64,000 nucleotides of DNA from Flavobacteriales bacterium. GTDB lineage: Bacteria; Bacteroidota; Bacteroidia; NS11-12g; UBA9320. Positions 15,292-23,555 of the stretch are shown here, one piece after another. Within the stretch, counting starts at the first letter, position 1, and each line of letters opens with the position of its first letter. A model generated the notes under the pieces. That model saw nothing but the letters and a program-made list of their open reading frames with translations, ran no database searches and had not been told where the DNA came from. The translations under genes were made by a program, and so were the position numbers. Where the stretch lies: assembly GCA_020635355.1 (NCBI GenBank), contig JACJZW010000005.1:1-64000 (forward strand), in the 5' to 3' direction.

Positions 15292-16275
15292 GTGCAACTA
15301 ATTGACTCATACGGACGAAAAATCGACTATCTGAGATTAGCGGTTACGGATCGATGTAATCTTCGATGCACGTATTGTATGCCGGCGTATGGGATTGATT
15401 TTGTGGATCGGGCAGATTTGCTCACCTATGAAGAAATGCATCGTGTTCTTCGGATTGTTCGAAATCTAGGCATCACCAAATTGCGCATCACCGGTGGAGA
15501 ACCTTTTGTGAGACGAGGATTGATTGACTTCCTGGAACGTGTTCATCAGGAGAACACCTTTAACGAGATTCATCTCACGACCAACGCCACCCTCACAGAG
15601 TCCCATTTGGATCGATTTGGTTCTGCCGGTATTCAGTCGGTTAACATCAGCCTCGACACCCTCAACCGGGAGCGTTTTTTCGATATTACCCGCCGGGATA
15701 AGCTCCCCACTGTGCTCAACTCCATTGATTCCCTGTATCATCAGGGCATTAAACTAAAGATCAATATGGTGGTGATGGCCGGTTCCAATGCGGATGAAAT
15801 CGTAGACATGGCCCGATTGGCGCAAACCAGAAACATCGATGTACGCTTTCTCGAAGAAATGCCCTTCAATGGAACCGAGAACGGCAATGTGAGCTTCATG
15901 GATTATCGGGACATACGCACCCAACTAGAGAATGAACTTGGGCAGCTTCATCCGAAACAGGTAGAACACGGACAAACAGCCACGGTGTATTCAGTGGATG
16001 GATTTCAGGGAACACTGGGCATCATTCCCTCCTTTTCACGAACATTCTGCGGCACCTGTAATCGATTGAGAATCACCCCTAAGGGGTTGGTTAAAACCTG
16101 TCTGTACGGCAAGGAGGTGATGGATTTACGAAACCTCCTTCGATTTGGAGCATCAGACGATGACATCGCCCAAGCCTTGATGTTGGCCGTCCAACAAAAA
16201 CCCAAAAATGGTTTTGAAGCAGAAGCCGATCGCGAGGCCGATATTCACGCAAGTATGGCAACAATTGGAGGTTGA
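15292..16275 (+). CDS. moaA: GTP 3',8-cyclase MoaA
   Basis: The protein has 327 residues. The radical-SAM cluster is in CNLRCTYC near residues 18-25, followed by LRITGGEPFVR and the second iron-sulfur cluster in CGTCNRLRITPKGLVKTC near 250-267. MoaA turns GTP into (8S)-3',8-cyclo-7,8-dihydroguanosine triphosphate, the first step of molybdenum cofactor synthesis. The usual GG tail is present (TIGG). The start is GTG at 15292, three bases after the upstream gene. The stop overlaps the ATG of moeA as TGATG. Confidence 0.97.
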   Translation: MQLIDSYGRKIDYLRLAVTDRCNLRCTYCMPAYGIDFVDRADLLTYEEMHRVLRIVRNLGITKLRITGGEPFVRRGLIDFLERVHQENTFNEIHLTTNATLTESHLDRFGSAGIQSVNISLDTLNRERFFDITRRDKLPTVLNSIDSLYHQGIKLKINMVVMAGSNADEIVDMARLAQTRNIDVRFLEEMPFNGTENGNVSFMDYRDIRTQLENELGQLHPKQVEHGQTATVYSVDGFQGTLGIIPSFSRTFCGTCNRLRITPKGLVKTCLYGKEVMDLRNLLRFGASDDDIAQALMLAVQQKPKNGFEAEADREADIHASMATIGG

Positions 16276-17474
16276 TGAACAAACCCATTTCTGTAGAAGA
16301 AGCCGATAAGCTGATCACCACAGCACTGTATTCTCCCGTATCGGAAGCATGTGATCTTTCCGAAGCAACCAACCGGGTTTTGGCTGAAGATATCACTGCT
16401 GATCGCGACTTTCCCCCCTTTCACCGGGTGGCGATGGATGGAATAGCCATCCGCTACGATGATTTTCACAACGGCTGCAGAACCTTCACCATTCAAGGAG
16501 TTCAGCCCGCAGGCAATCCTCCCCAAATCCTGGAAGAAAGGTATACGTGCGTCGAGGTGATGACGGGAGCTGTCCTTCCCATCGGTGCAGATACCGTAAT
16601 ACGCTATGAGGACCTCAATCGGGTAGACGATCAATTTGACATCGTGGTTGAAGACATCCGTCCGAAACAAAACGTACATCATCAAGGAACCGATCAAAAA
16701 ATTGGAGACATCCTACTACCCGCAGGTAAATACATTTCACCTGCCGATGTAGGCATCCTCGCTACGGTTGGAAAACATCAGGTTCAGGTACACTCCCTAC
16801 CCAAGATTGCCATTATCAGTACCGGAGATGAGCTGGTAGATGTATCCGAAACACCCATGCCCCATCAGATTCGAAAAAGTAATGTGCATGTCCTGAGCTC
16901 TTTTCTTCGTCAACTAGGCATGACCGCTGACTCGTTTCATCTGAACGATGAGCTAAACTCAATCCGAAATCAATTACCCGGATTGATCGCTGATTATGAT
17001 GTTTTGCTACTGAGTGGTGCGGTGAGCAAGGGAAAATTTGATCACTTGCCGGATGTGCTGTTGGAGAATGGAATCCGACCTGAATTTCACGGCGTCCAAC
17101 AACGCCCTGGTAAGCCGTTCTGGTTTGGTCGGAATGATCACACCACGGTTTTTGCTTTTCCGGGAAATCCGGTTTCCACCACCTTGTGTGCCGTTCGATA
17201 TTTCATCCCCTGGTTTAAGCAGTCGATGGGTATACCCTCACAACCCGTTCAGATTGAATTGGGAAGCGATGTATACTTCAAACCGGCTCTCACCTACTTC
17301 GTACCGATAGAACTTCGGATGGAACACCATAAACTCATTGGCATCCCACATCCCGGACATGGATCAGGCGATTTAGCTAACCTCACACGTGCCGATGGCT
17401 TCGTGGAACTACCCGCCGGTCAGGAACACCATCATGCCGGAAACCTTTATCCTTTCCATGGCTGGAGAGGGTAA
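16275..17474 (+). CDS. moeA: Molybdopterin molybdenumtransferase MoeA
   Basis: The protein has 399 residues from the ATG that overlaps the moaA stop. Domain signs: AEDITADRDFPPFHRVAMDGIAI near the N-terminus, VEVMTGAVLP, AIISTGDELV, the substrate motif LLSGAVSKGKFD, and FAFPGNPVSTT. MoeA inserts molybdate into adenylylated molybdopterin. The partner adenylyltransferase (MogA/MoaB) is not in the window. Confidence 0.96.
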   Translation: MNKPISVEEADKLITTALYSPVSEACDLSEATNRVLAEDITADRDFPPFHRVAMDGIAIRYDDFHNGCRTFTIQGVQPAGNPPQILEERYTCVEVMTGAVLPIGADTVIRYEDLNRVDDQFDIVVEDIRPKQNVHHQGTDQKIGDILLPAGKYISPADVGILATVGKHQVQVHSLPKIAIISTGDELVDVSETPMPHQIRKSNVHVLSSFLRQLGMTADSFHLNDELNSIRNQLPGLIADYDVLLLSGAVSKGKFDHLPDVLLENGIRPEFHGVQQRPGKPFWFGRNDHTTVFAFPGNPVSTTLCAVRYFIPWFKQSMGIPSQPVQIELGSDVYFKPALTYFVPIELRMEHHKLIGIPHPGHGSGDLANLTRADGFVELPAGQEHHHAGNLYPFHGWRG

Positions 17475-17575
17475 ATTCAGACGTTGATGAGTTGGCACTT
17501 GCCGTTCCTCAATTCCCGCTCTCTTCTTCATCACCTTCTTCGTCATTTGATCATTAAACAATCAAACGAAAGAAC
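17475..17575. repeat. Spacer with a CCGTTCCTCA repeat relative
   Basis: CCGTTCCTCAATTCCCG at 17502-17518 resembles CCGTTCCTCATCCCCC at the end of the channel gene (8517-8532). No small gene is seen. A weak promoter-like ATTTG precedes tonB. Confidence 0.35.
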
Positions 17576-18259
17576 ATGAGACGAGGAATCAACAAACACC
17601 GCTACCGTAATTTCTGCATTGGAATGAGTATGGCCTGTGCCTTTGTACTATGGGCCTTCAATATTGAGCGTGTAAAAACCGAATCTGAAGTGGAAATCAT
17701 CTACTCACCCATCGATGCGGGAGTAGAAATTACCTCCTGGATTCCCGAGCCTGAACCCGAACCAGAGCCCGAACCGAAAAAACAAGAACCACCGGTTGAA
17801 CCCACCCCGGAGCCCAATCCGTTCAACTTCAAACTCATTCACGATTTCACACCCATTGAGCCCGTTGTTCATCTAAAAACAATTCCTACTCAGCTCACCA
17901 AACACACCCTTCCAACGGTAAAAAAAATAGAGCCATCACCTATTGAAATTAATCCTGATCAGTTGGCTTCATACCCCGGTGGGGAAGATGAATTGCGTAA
18001 ATTCCTCGAACGCTCTGTGAACTATCCAGACCTGTGCTATGAAATGGGATTGGACGGCCGGGTGGTAATCCGATTCATCGTTGATGAGGAAGGTAACATA
18101 TCAAATGCCGAAGTAATTAAAGACGAAGTTGGATGTGGCGCCGCTGCAGAAGAAGCCCTCAGAGTACTCAAACGAATGCCTAAATGGCAACCTGGACTCA
18201 AGCACGGAGAACCCGTAAAGTCCTATTTCATACAAAGCTTCAGCTTTCGAATTTTCTAA
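17576..18259 (+). CDS. TonB-family energy transducer
   Basis: The protein has 227 residues. An N-terminal membrane helix (CIGMSMACAFVLWAFNIE, about 13-30) is followed by a rigid Pro-Glu linker of alternating PEPE (about 58-80) that spans the periplasm, and a TonB C-terminal domain (about 130-227: YPGGEDELRKFLERSVNYPD, DGRVVIRFIVDEEGNISNAEVI, and MPKWQPGLKHGEPV). It should pass proton-motive energy from ExbB/ExbD to outer-membrane receptors. An ExbB/ExbD operon lies at 32.5-34.8 kb. A strong terminator follows the stop. Confidence 0.93.
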   Translation: MRRGINKHRYRNFCIGMSMACAFVLWAFNIERVKTESEVEIIYSPIDAGVEITSWIPEPEPEPEPEPKKQEPPVEPTPEPNPFNFKLIHDFTPIEPVVHLKTIPTQLTKHTLPTVKKIEPSPIEINPDQLASYPGGEDELRKFLERSVNYPDLCYEMGLDGRVVIRFIVDEEGNISNAEVIKDEVGCGAAAEEALRVLKRMPKWQPGLKHGEPVKSYFIQSFSFRIF

Positions 18260-18306
18260 ATACCCTTCAGACACTTACTCTTAATACACTCATACGTTTT
18301 AGACCG

Positions 18307-18330
18307 GGGCGCAGTGATGCGCCCTTTTCT
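18307..18330 (+). terminator. Intrinsic terminator after tonB
   Basis: GGGCGCA (18307-18313), loop GTGA, TGCGCCC (18318-18324), then TTTTCTTT. Confidence 0.85.
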
Positions 18331-18344
18331 TTATCTTCGGGTAT

Positions 18345-18932
18345 ATGAAACCCTTGGCTATCTTTCGTTCTGTTGGCTTTATCCTCCTGGTTCTGGTTTT
18401 TCAATTGGTGTTAACCGCCGGTTCGTGCTTTACTAATTCAAACGGCTGTGACGATGCGAAATGTGTGCATGGCCACTGCGATAATGCTGAAGAATCATGT
18501 GAATGTTTCGAAGGTTGGCAAGGCACACATTGCGATGATGAAATTGAACCCAGTTCCATAAAAATTACCGAAATCCGCGTCACACGTTTCAAGGAAGATT
18601 ATGCCGGACAACCCTGGGACCTGGGTTCTGAACCGGACATTTATCTGCGTATGGTTCTCAATGGCGACACGATCTGGACACAGTCATCCGTTGAATCCGA
18701 CGCCGATTACCGCAAGGTGTACAAATTTGAAATCGATGATCTGGTATTGCTGGATCCCACTGCCGCTCACTCCCTCCAGCTGTATGATGCCGACTCCCCC
18801 GATCCCGATGATTTTATGGGCGGCGTAAAATTCACACCTTACCACAAAGGACAATCCTTCCCTGAGTTTATGGTGGTAGATGCCGGCGGATATGTGGGGT
18901 TTGAAGTGTATTTCAAGTATTTCTGGCCGTAG
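18345..18932 (+). CDS. EGF-like and C2-like domain lipoprotein
   Basis: The protein has 195 residues. The hydrophobic leader ends LTAGSC, a possible though imperfect lipobox with Cys at 28. An EGF-like module follows with six cysteines (CDDAKCVHGHCDNAEESC, then CFEGWQGTHC). The rest reads like a C2-type beta-sandwich: KITEIRVTRF, SEPDIYLRMVLNGDTIWTQS and SLQLYDADSPDPDDFMGG, where acidic loops could hold calcium. It is probably cell-surface or periplasmic. The function is unknown; no operon partner is seen. Confidence 0.7.
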   Translation: MKPLAIFRSVGFILLVLVFQLVLTAGSCFTNSNGCDDAKCVHGHCDNAEESCECFEGWQGTHCDDEIEPSSIKITEIRVTRFKEDYAGQPWDLGSEPDIYLRMVLNGDTIWTQSSVESDADYRKVYKFEIDDLVLLDPTAAHSLQLYDADSPDPDDFMGGVKFTPYHKGQSFPEFMVVDAGGYVGFEVYFKYFWP

Positions 18933-18942
18933 TACAAAGGAA

Positions 18943-19032
18943 TCGGGAATGAGGGATGCGGAATGAGGTTGATGCCTCTGTTTTCAACACATTCGCATCA
19001 TCCACACATCGTTATTCGGTATCCCTTATTCG
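18943..19032. repeat. GGGAATGAGGGAT inverted repeat spacer
   Basis: GGGAATGAGGGAT begins at about 18944, eleven bases after a stop codon, with a second GGAATGAGG at 18959-18967. Near 19020-19031, ATCCCTTATTCG is an inverted near-copy. It belongs to the same purine-rich repeat group as 65-96, 561-588 and 8513-8540. Confidence 0.45.
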
Positions 19033-19099
19033 TTCGTATTAAAAAAAATTGTAGCCCCTACCCAACCCTTCTTAAATCCGTGGCGTAGTTTCTGATACA

Positions 19100-19705
19100 G
19101 TGACCCCCGAAATGGACGTTCAACTACACGCCGATTGTGCTGCCCCCCGGCAGATGACCTCAGAAAAAGAGGTTGGAGTGTATGCGGAGTTAATCCGCAG
19201 ATGCCTCAAAAACGATCGTCGTGCACAGCAACTTGTCTATCAAAAGGTACACGGAAAGATGCTGGCACTTTGCCTTCGCTTCTTTCAGAACAGAGACGAT
19301 GCCCTTGCAGTCATGAACCGCGGAATGCTCAAGGTGTTCAACAATTTGAAGAACTATCGTCCGGAAGCTGAATTTGAAGGTTGGGTATACCGCATCATCC
19401 AGCGAACCGCAATTGACGAATTGCGCAAGCAAATTCGCAGACAGCAACATGAAATTCACCCGGATGATCCGGAAGACGGTGAGGTATATCCCGACGCCGT
19501 TTCCAGACTCCAGGCCGAAGACATCCTGGCGCTCACGCGAAAGTTGCCGCAGGCTACCAATGCCGTGTTCCACTTGTATGTAGTTGAGGGATACAACCAT
19601 CAGGAAATCGCTGACATGTTGGGCATAAGCTCAGGCACCAGTAAATGGCACCTGTCTTCGGCTCGCAAAACCCTTAAAAACCTAATTGAGAACCTGAACG
19701 TATGA
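19100..19705 (+). CDS. ECF-family RNA polymerase sigma factor
   Basis: The protein has 201 residues from GTG 19100 (an in-frame ATG at 19112 is an alternative). Region 2 contains QLVYQKVHGKMLALCLRFFQNRDDALAVMNRGMLKVFNNL with YRPEAEFEGWVYRIIQRTAIDELRK; region 4 contains LPQATNAVFHLYVVEGYNHQEIADMLGISSGTSKWHLSSAR. In region 2 the usual acidic run (EDALQ) reads DDALAVMNRGM. The next gene starts inside its last codons (ATGA overlap) and encodes its probable membrane partner. A CAACCCTT...GGCGTAGTT sequence before the gene is a weak candidate ECF promoter. Confidence 0.9.
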   Translation: MTPEMDVQLHADCAAPRQMTSEKEVGVYAELIRRCLKNDRRAQQLVYQKVHGKMLALCLRFFQNRDDALAVMNRGMLKVFNNLKNYRPEAEFEGWVYRIIQRTAIDELRKQIRRQQHEIHPDDPEDGEVYPDAVSRLQAEDILALTRKLPQATNAVFHLYVVEGYNHQEIADMLGISSGTSKWHLSSARKTLKNLIENLNV

Positions 19706-21204
19706 AAGCGAATCAACATATCGACGACGCTTTGATTCAGGACAAGCTCCTGAATGTGGAGGCAGATTATTTGGATTCTGACTGGGAAGCCATGGAGGCT
19801 CTGCTGGACGAAAAAAAACCAGCTGTGATCCTTCCGTTTGGAAAACCATCATCAACTCAAATCCTAATGGCTATCATCATGATTACAACAACAATCCTTA
19901 CCCTGACACTTTTGACCTCTTCCGGAACCCAACCGCTGAACAGCTTGCCTGTTTCCGGTAAGTCAATGATTACCTCAACCACTCCTTCTACCTCTTTCGA
20001 TGGCATCGCTTTTACCAGTCATGCAGATGAAAAAGGATTGAAAGAAAAAAGGTCAACCAACCAAACCAATCCACCAAAACCGGATAACGATCGATCACCT
20101 GTGGTTCGTTCGAGTCAATCCAACAACGATGGCCTAACGGCCGATCCCGACAAAATTCTACCCGGTCTCTCCAAAGGCGACTCATCCGCCACCACAGATA
20201 CCGCTGAATTCTACAAAAAGGTCGTGTCCCGATATTGGGTGGATGACGTCTATAAATACGTCTATCAAAAACCCAAATACGACATGGAGCAAGCCTGGAT
20301 AGGAATGCACTACACCAATCAGCAAAATCAACATGCCGATATGTGGGACTCCATTGGTCGGCACCGCGAAACACACGGCTTCAACCTCCAGTTCATGACG
20401 GGCAACGCACTCAAAGGCGAACACCTGGCCATCTATGGAGGGGTAGACTGGGGAATGCAGTTCTACGGTAGATCTAAAAGTGAAGAAGTAGTGCTCAACA
20501 CCACCAACGGCGATAAAGGTTTATCCTACATCCGCAGCCACACCAATGATCTCATGATTCGTGCTCATGTAGAATATGCCTACGGTCGGGTAGTGCCTTA
20601 CCTAACGGCCGGATTTGGTACCCGCATCTTCTCCAATGGTCAAACCATCGAAAGCTTGCTCAAATCCACCGAATTCGAAAGTTCAACCGCTCACGGGCTA
20701 CTTACCAACGCCACTAAAATGGTATCCTATGGTGCCGGTGCACGCGTTCATTTGACACCTCGCTTATCCCTGGACTTCCGGTATGAAATGCAGGATGGTG
20801 GAAATGTGAATGTGATCAACTATGCCGAAACTTCGTTCAACGGGCTGCAATACGATATTGCCAAAACCCGCATGAACATTGGATCCGGACAATTCAAATG
20901 GGGAATCATTGTGGACCTCAGCGAAGAACGACGTGAAAAAGTGCTGGAAGAGGAAGGGCACTATGAAGAAACCGTTCAGGAACTGTATCTGGATAAACAA
21001 GATTCCGAAAAAGTGTATATCCCTTGTCCATGTTCCCCTTGTCCTAAAAAACGAACCTTACAGGCTGACTCCGATGATTTTGACGTCCTCGATGAAAACG
21101 ACAACAAACGTTCAACCAGTCCCATTTTCATTCCTGGGGGCGGAGGAACTTCCGGTGGCAAATCCAGTTTCCCCGGTATAAAATCCCCACCGATAAAAAA
21201 CTAA
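19702..21204 (+). CDS. Single-pass membrane protein fused to an outer-membrane barrel; putative anti-sigma/sensor
   Basis: The protein has 500 residues. Residues 1-50 are cytoplasmic, with an amphipathic DSDWEAMEALLDEKK; a transmembrane helix is at about 53-73 (ILMAIIMITTTILTLTLL); a Ser/Thr/Pro-rich linker runs to about 190; then come repeated Gly/aromatic strands typical of outer-membrane barrels (YGGVDWGMQFYGRS, VVPYLTAGFGTRIFS, VSYGAGARVHLTPRLSLDFRY, QFKWGIIVDLS). A charged tail contains the cysteine cluster PCPCSPCPKK and a Gly/Ser-rich end. Its start overlaps the sigma gene by four bases, so it is the likely anti-sigma and sensor. The same layout recurs at 52785. No named family is recognised. 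Confidence 0.7.
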   Translation: MKANQHIDDALIQDKLLNVEADYLDSDWEAMEALLDEKKPAVILPFGKPSSTQILMAIIMITTTILTLTLLTSSGTQPLNSLPVSGKSMITSTTPSTSFDGIAFTSHADEKGLKEKRSTNQTNPPKPDNDRSPVVRSSQSNNDGLTADPDKILPGLSKGDSSATTDTAEFYKKVVSRYWVDDVYKYVYQKPKYDMEQAWIGMHYTNQQNQHADMWDSIGRHRETHGFNLQFMTGNALKGEHLAIYGGVDWGMQFYGRSKSEEVVLNTTNGDKGLSYIRSHTNDLMIRAHVEYAYGRVVPYLTAGFGTRIFSNGQTIESLLKSTEFESSTAHGLLTNATKMVSYGAGARVHLTPRLSLDFRYEMQDGGNVNVINYAETSFNGLQYDIAKTRMNIGSGQFKWGIIVDLSEERREKVLEEEGHYEETVQELYLDKQDSEKVYIPCPCSPCPKKRTLQADSDDFDVLDENDNKRSTSPIFIPGGGGTSGGKSSFPGIKSPPIKN

Positions 21205-21222
21205 CCATTACGTGTACCCCAC

Positions 21223-21258
21223 AAAAAGGTGAGCTCATCCGAGACTCACCTTTTTTTT
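21223..21258 (+). terminator. Intrinsic terminator after the sigma/barrel operon
   Basis: AAAAAGGTGAG (21223-21233) pairs with CTCACCTTTTT (21245-21255) around an 11-base loop, followed by more T. The rest of the spacer to 21559 has no supported gene. A minus-strand frame of 133 codons (21128-21529) runs through the terminator and is not credible. Confidence 0.85.
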
Positions 21259-21559
21259 GGGGGCAGGGTTGAGCGAAGTAATAAGAGAGAAGGAGAGGAG
21301 TTTGGAATAGATTGGTTTCACTGTAGAACAGGACATTTATCTCTTGATAAACAACACCCCAAAAGCTTCCAATTTTTCTTCCTACTCCTATGATCTCACC
21401 ATGTTCATTGGAATCTTCCGAAGGAACCATGGAACCCATCCAACCCAATAAATACGACCCAATCCGTCCTTGAAAATCCGTTTGTAAAGGCCATCCTGCC
21501 GCTGGTGAACTTCTCACCAAAATATCCAATGGACGGTTCTACTTTTACATTGAAAAGTT

Positions 21560-22141
21560 ATGAAGGTATCGTTCAAATACATCTTACTGCTCGGGGTTGT
21601 GCTAGTTGGCTGCACAATCGCCCGGGCAGATGAAGACGACAAGAAGAAGAAGGTTGAGCCCTCCTCTTCCACCGTTCAACACGATACCCTCAAAAAAATT
21701 TCAGAGAAACAGGTGGGCGACACCCTGGTCTTTGATGACTATGACGATGATGAAGCATCCGGAATTGCCATCGTGGATTACAAGAAGCGCTATGACTGCA
21801 TTATTCCGGAAAAAGCTCCAATCGCAGCACAGGTGGACTTCTACCCCATCAAAACCGACTCGATTCAGATCACCGAAATCGTTACGCCAACCACCGAACC
21901 GAAAATCATTGAACTTAGCGTCTACCCCAATCCTTCCTCTTCTGTGAATGAGCGGCTCACCATTCATCACACCTCCACAGGAACGGTATCCTTATCCCTG
22001 GTAGACATGACCGGTAAAACCTTGAAATCATGGTCAACTGCTGATGCCTCATCCACACTGGATCGGCCGGCGGCGGGCATGTATTTCCTTCGCCTCAGCT
22101 CAACCGAGGGAGAAATAGCCACCCGAATTATCGTTAAGTAA
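21560..22141 (+). CDS. Small T9SS type A sorting-domain protein
   Basis: The protein has 193 residues. The leader contains LLLGVVLVGC, a good lipobox with Cys at 18, but cleavage after IARA by signal peptidase I is also possible. A short acidic and lysine-rich stretch follows, then a T9SS sorting domain (SVYPNPSSSVNERLTIHH, VSLSLVDMTGKTLKSW, PAAGMYFLRLSS, IIVK). It has hardly any body of its own between signal and sorting domain, so it may be a small surface peptide or a linker protein. It lies downstream of the sigma/barrel operon, behind a terminator; a near -7 box (TACTTTTA, 21540-21547) precedes it. Confidence 0.78.
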   Translation: MKVSFKYILLLGVVLVGCTIARADEDDKKKKVEPSSSTVQHDTLKKISEKQVGDTLVFDDYDDDEASGIAIVDYKKRYDCIIPEKAPIAAQVDFYPIKTDSIQITEIVTPTTEPKIIELSVYPNPSSSVNERLTIHHTSTGTVSLSLVDMTGKTLKSWSTADASSTLDRPAAGMYFLRLSSTEGEIATRIIVK

Positions 22142-22201
22142 TTCACATTTCACTGAAATCGGCAAGGCTGCTTTTCAGTAATTTGCAACATCGTTTCGCG
22201 T

Positions 22202-22798
22202 ATGAACATGGATGATCTGGATAATAATCTACTGAATTCCTACAAGGCATTCACCGGGTCTCATTTCATGCTCAATGCCCTCAATACCATCCAATCCGAA
22301 ATCCTCCTCCGCAAAGATTCTGATGCGTTTCAGGCCATCCAGGTATTCACCCGCCTTTACAAACATGCCTTGAGAAGTAGCAATGATCATCACCTGGAAT
22401 TTGCGGAAGAAATTAACTTCATCCACCAATACCTTAAAATGGAACACCTTCGATTCAATGAAGGTAAGTTTCCACGGTTGATCAATCATTCTGCTGTACC
22501 GGATGACCTGAGCGTCCCCACTTATCTCCTTCAATCGTTCCTCGAAAATGCCTTACTGGTAAATCGGGAATTACCCCTTTCAAACCTCACGGTGCGAGTG
22601 GAATATGTGCGTCCAATGGTTCGATGCATCATGGACATCAGCGGCAAACCCGAACACACCTATCATCCAAAAGTTCAGGAAAAAACACGGTTGGCGGAAG
22701 AACGAATCAATTTGCTGAATGCCGTGCACAACGAAGGACACCGATTGATTTGGGGAGGAAAGGCCTTCTGCACTCTTGAGCTAAACGGAATAAACTAA
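22202..22798 (+). CDS. LytS-type histidine kinase domain protein, probably catalytically dead
   Basis: The protein has 198 residues and no sensor or membrane segment. The phosphoacceptor region SHFMLNALNTIQ corresponds to PHFxFNxLNxI of the His_kinase (LytS) family, and the N-box LLQSFLENALL is recognisable. The ATP-binding G-box (DNGxG) is missing; that region reads CIMDISGKPEHTYH. It therefore probably cannot bind ATP well and may act as a dimerisation partner or adaptor for the neighbouring regulators. It is the first gene of a four-gene run with two LytTR regulators and a propeller kinase. Confidence 0.75.
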   Translation: MNMDDLDNNLLNSYKAFTGSHFMLNALNTIQSEILLRKDSDAFQAIQVFTRLYKHALRSSNDHHLEFAEEINFIHQYLKMEHLRFNEGKFPRLINHSAVPDDLSVPTYLLQSFLENALLVNRELPLSNLTVRVEYVRPMVRCIMDISGKPEHTYHPKVQEKTRLAEERINLLNAVHNEGHRLIWGGKAFCTLELNGIN

Positions 22799-22808
22799 CT
22801 TGCATACT

Positions 22809-23555
22809 ATGTTACGAGCAATCATTATCGACGACGAACCCAAAAGCCGGGAAGGACTGGAAGCCATGCTACAGGACATGATTAAGGATGTGGTAGTGGC
22901 CGCAACCGCCGACTCCGTAGCGAACGGTGTTCGAGCCATTGAAAAGCATCAACCCGACGTGGTTTTCCTCGATATTGAAATGCCCCGTAATGATGGTTTC
23001 GCCCTTTTTGAAGCCTTTAATCCGGTAGACTTTGAAGTGGTATTCACCACGGCTCACGAACAATATGCCTTGCAGGCATTCCGCACCACAGCCATTGACT
23101 ACCTGCTTAAACCCATCGATCTGGACCAACTCAATCAAGCCGTAGATAAGGTTCGGGAGAAACGTCAAAAAGATCGGGTTAACAAGAATTTTGAAGTCTT
23201 CGTCAATAACCTGAAAAACTCAAATGCCAATCACCAAATCGCCATTTCCAGTTCAGACGGTTTAATCTTCCTCAAAGTAGAAAACATCATCTATTTGCGT
23301 GGAGATGGGGCGTACACCTACTTCTTTTTAAAATCAGGTGAACGAATTACGACCTCCAAAAACCTGAAAGAATACGAAGATCTTTTGTCGGATTACGACT
23401 TCTTCCGCGTCCATAAATCCTTCCTGATTAATCTGCACGAAATGAAAAAATATGTTCGTGGAGAGGGAGGCTATGTGGTGATGTCCAATGGCGACACCGT
23501 AGATGTATCCAAACGACGCAAGGAAAATTTTATGGCTGCGTTAAGTAAGCTGTAA
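22809..23555 (+). CDS. LytTR-family response regulator
   Basis: The protein has 248 residues from MLRAIIIDDEP (an upstream TTG is not used). The receiver domain has the acidic pair IIDDE, the phosphoacceptor D55 (VVFLDIEMP), the conserved T in VFTTAH and K in YLLKPI. The C-terminal LytTR DNA-binding domain runs from about 150 (IIYLRGDGAYTYFFL, FFRVHKSFLINLHEM, GDTVDVSKRRKENF). It is followed directly by the kinase gene, whose GTG touches its stop codon, so the two are probably a cognate pair. Confidence 0.94.
   Translation: MLRAIIIDDEPKSREGLEAMLQDMIKDVVVAATADSVANGVRAIEKHQPDVVFLDIEMPRNDGFALFEAFNPVDFEVVFTTAHEQYALQAFRTTAIDYLLKPIDLDQLNQAVDKVREKRQKDRVNKNFEVFVNNLKNSNANHQIAISSSDGLIFLKVENIIYLRGDGAYTYFFLKSGERITTSKNLKEYEDLLSDYDFFRVHKSFLINLHEMKKYVRGEGGYVVMSNGDTVDVSKRRKENFMAALSKL

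Noticed and set aside
19061..19090. CCCAACCCTT...GGCGTAGTT considered as the same ECF promoter before the sigma gene at 19100
   Set aside because: The first block is similar, but the second matches poorly, so I list it only as a weak possibility.
19190..19600. Minus-strand frame of 136 codons opposite the ECF sigma gene
   Set aside because: The plus strand encodes both sigma regions clearly; the minus frame has no domain.
21128..21529. Minus-strand frame of 133 codons in the spacer after the sigma/barrel operon
   Set aside because: It runs through an intrinsic terminator and the end of the neighbouring gene and shows no recognisable domain or signal.
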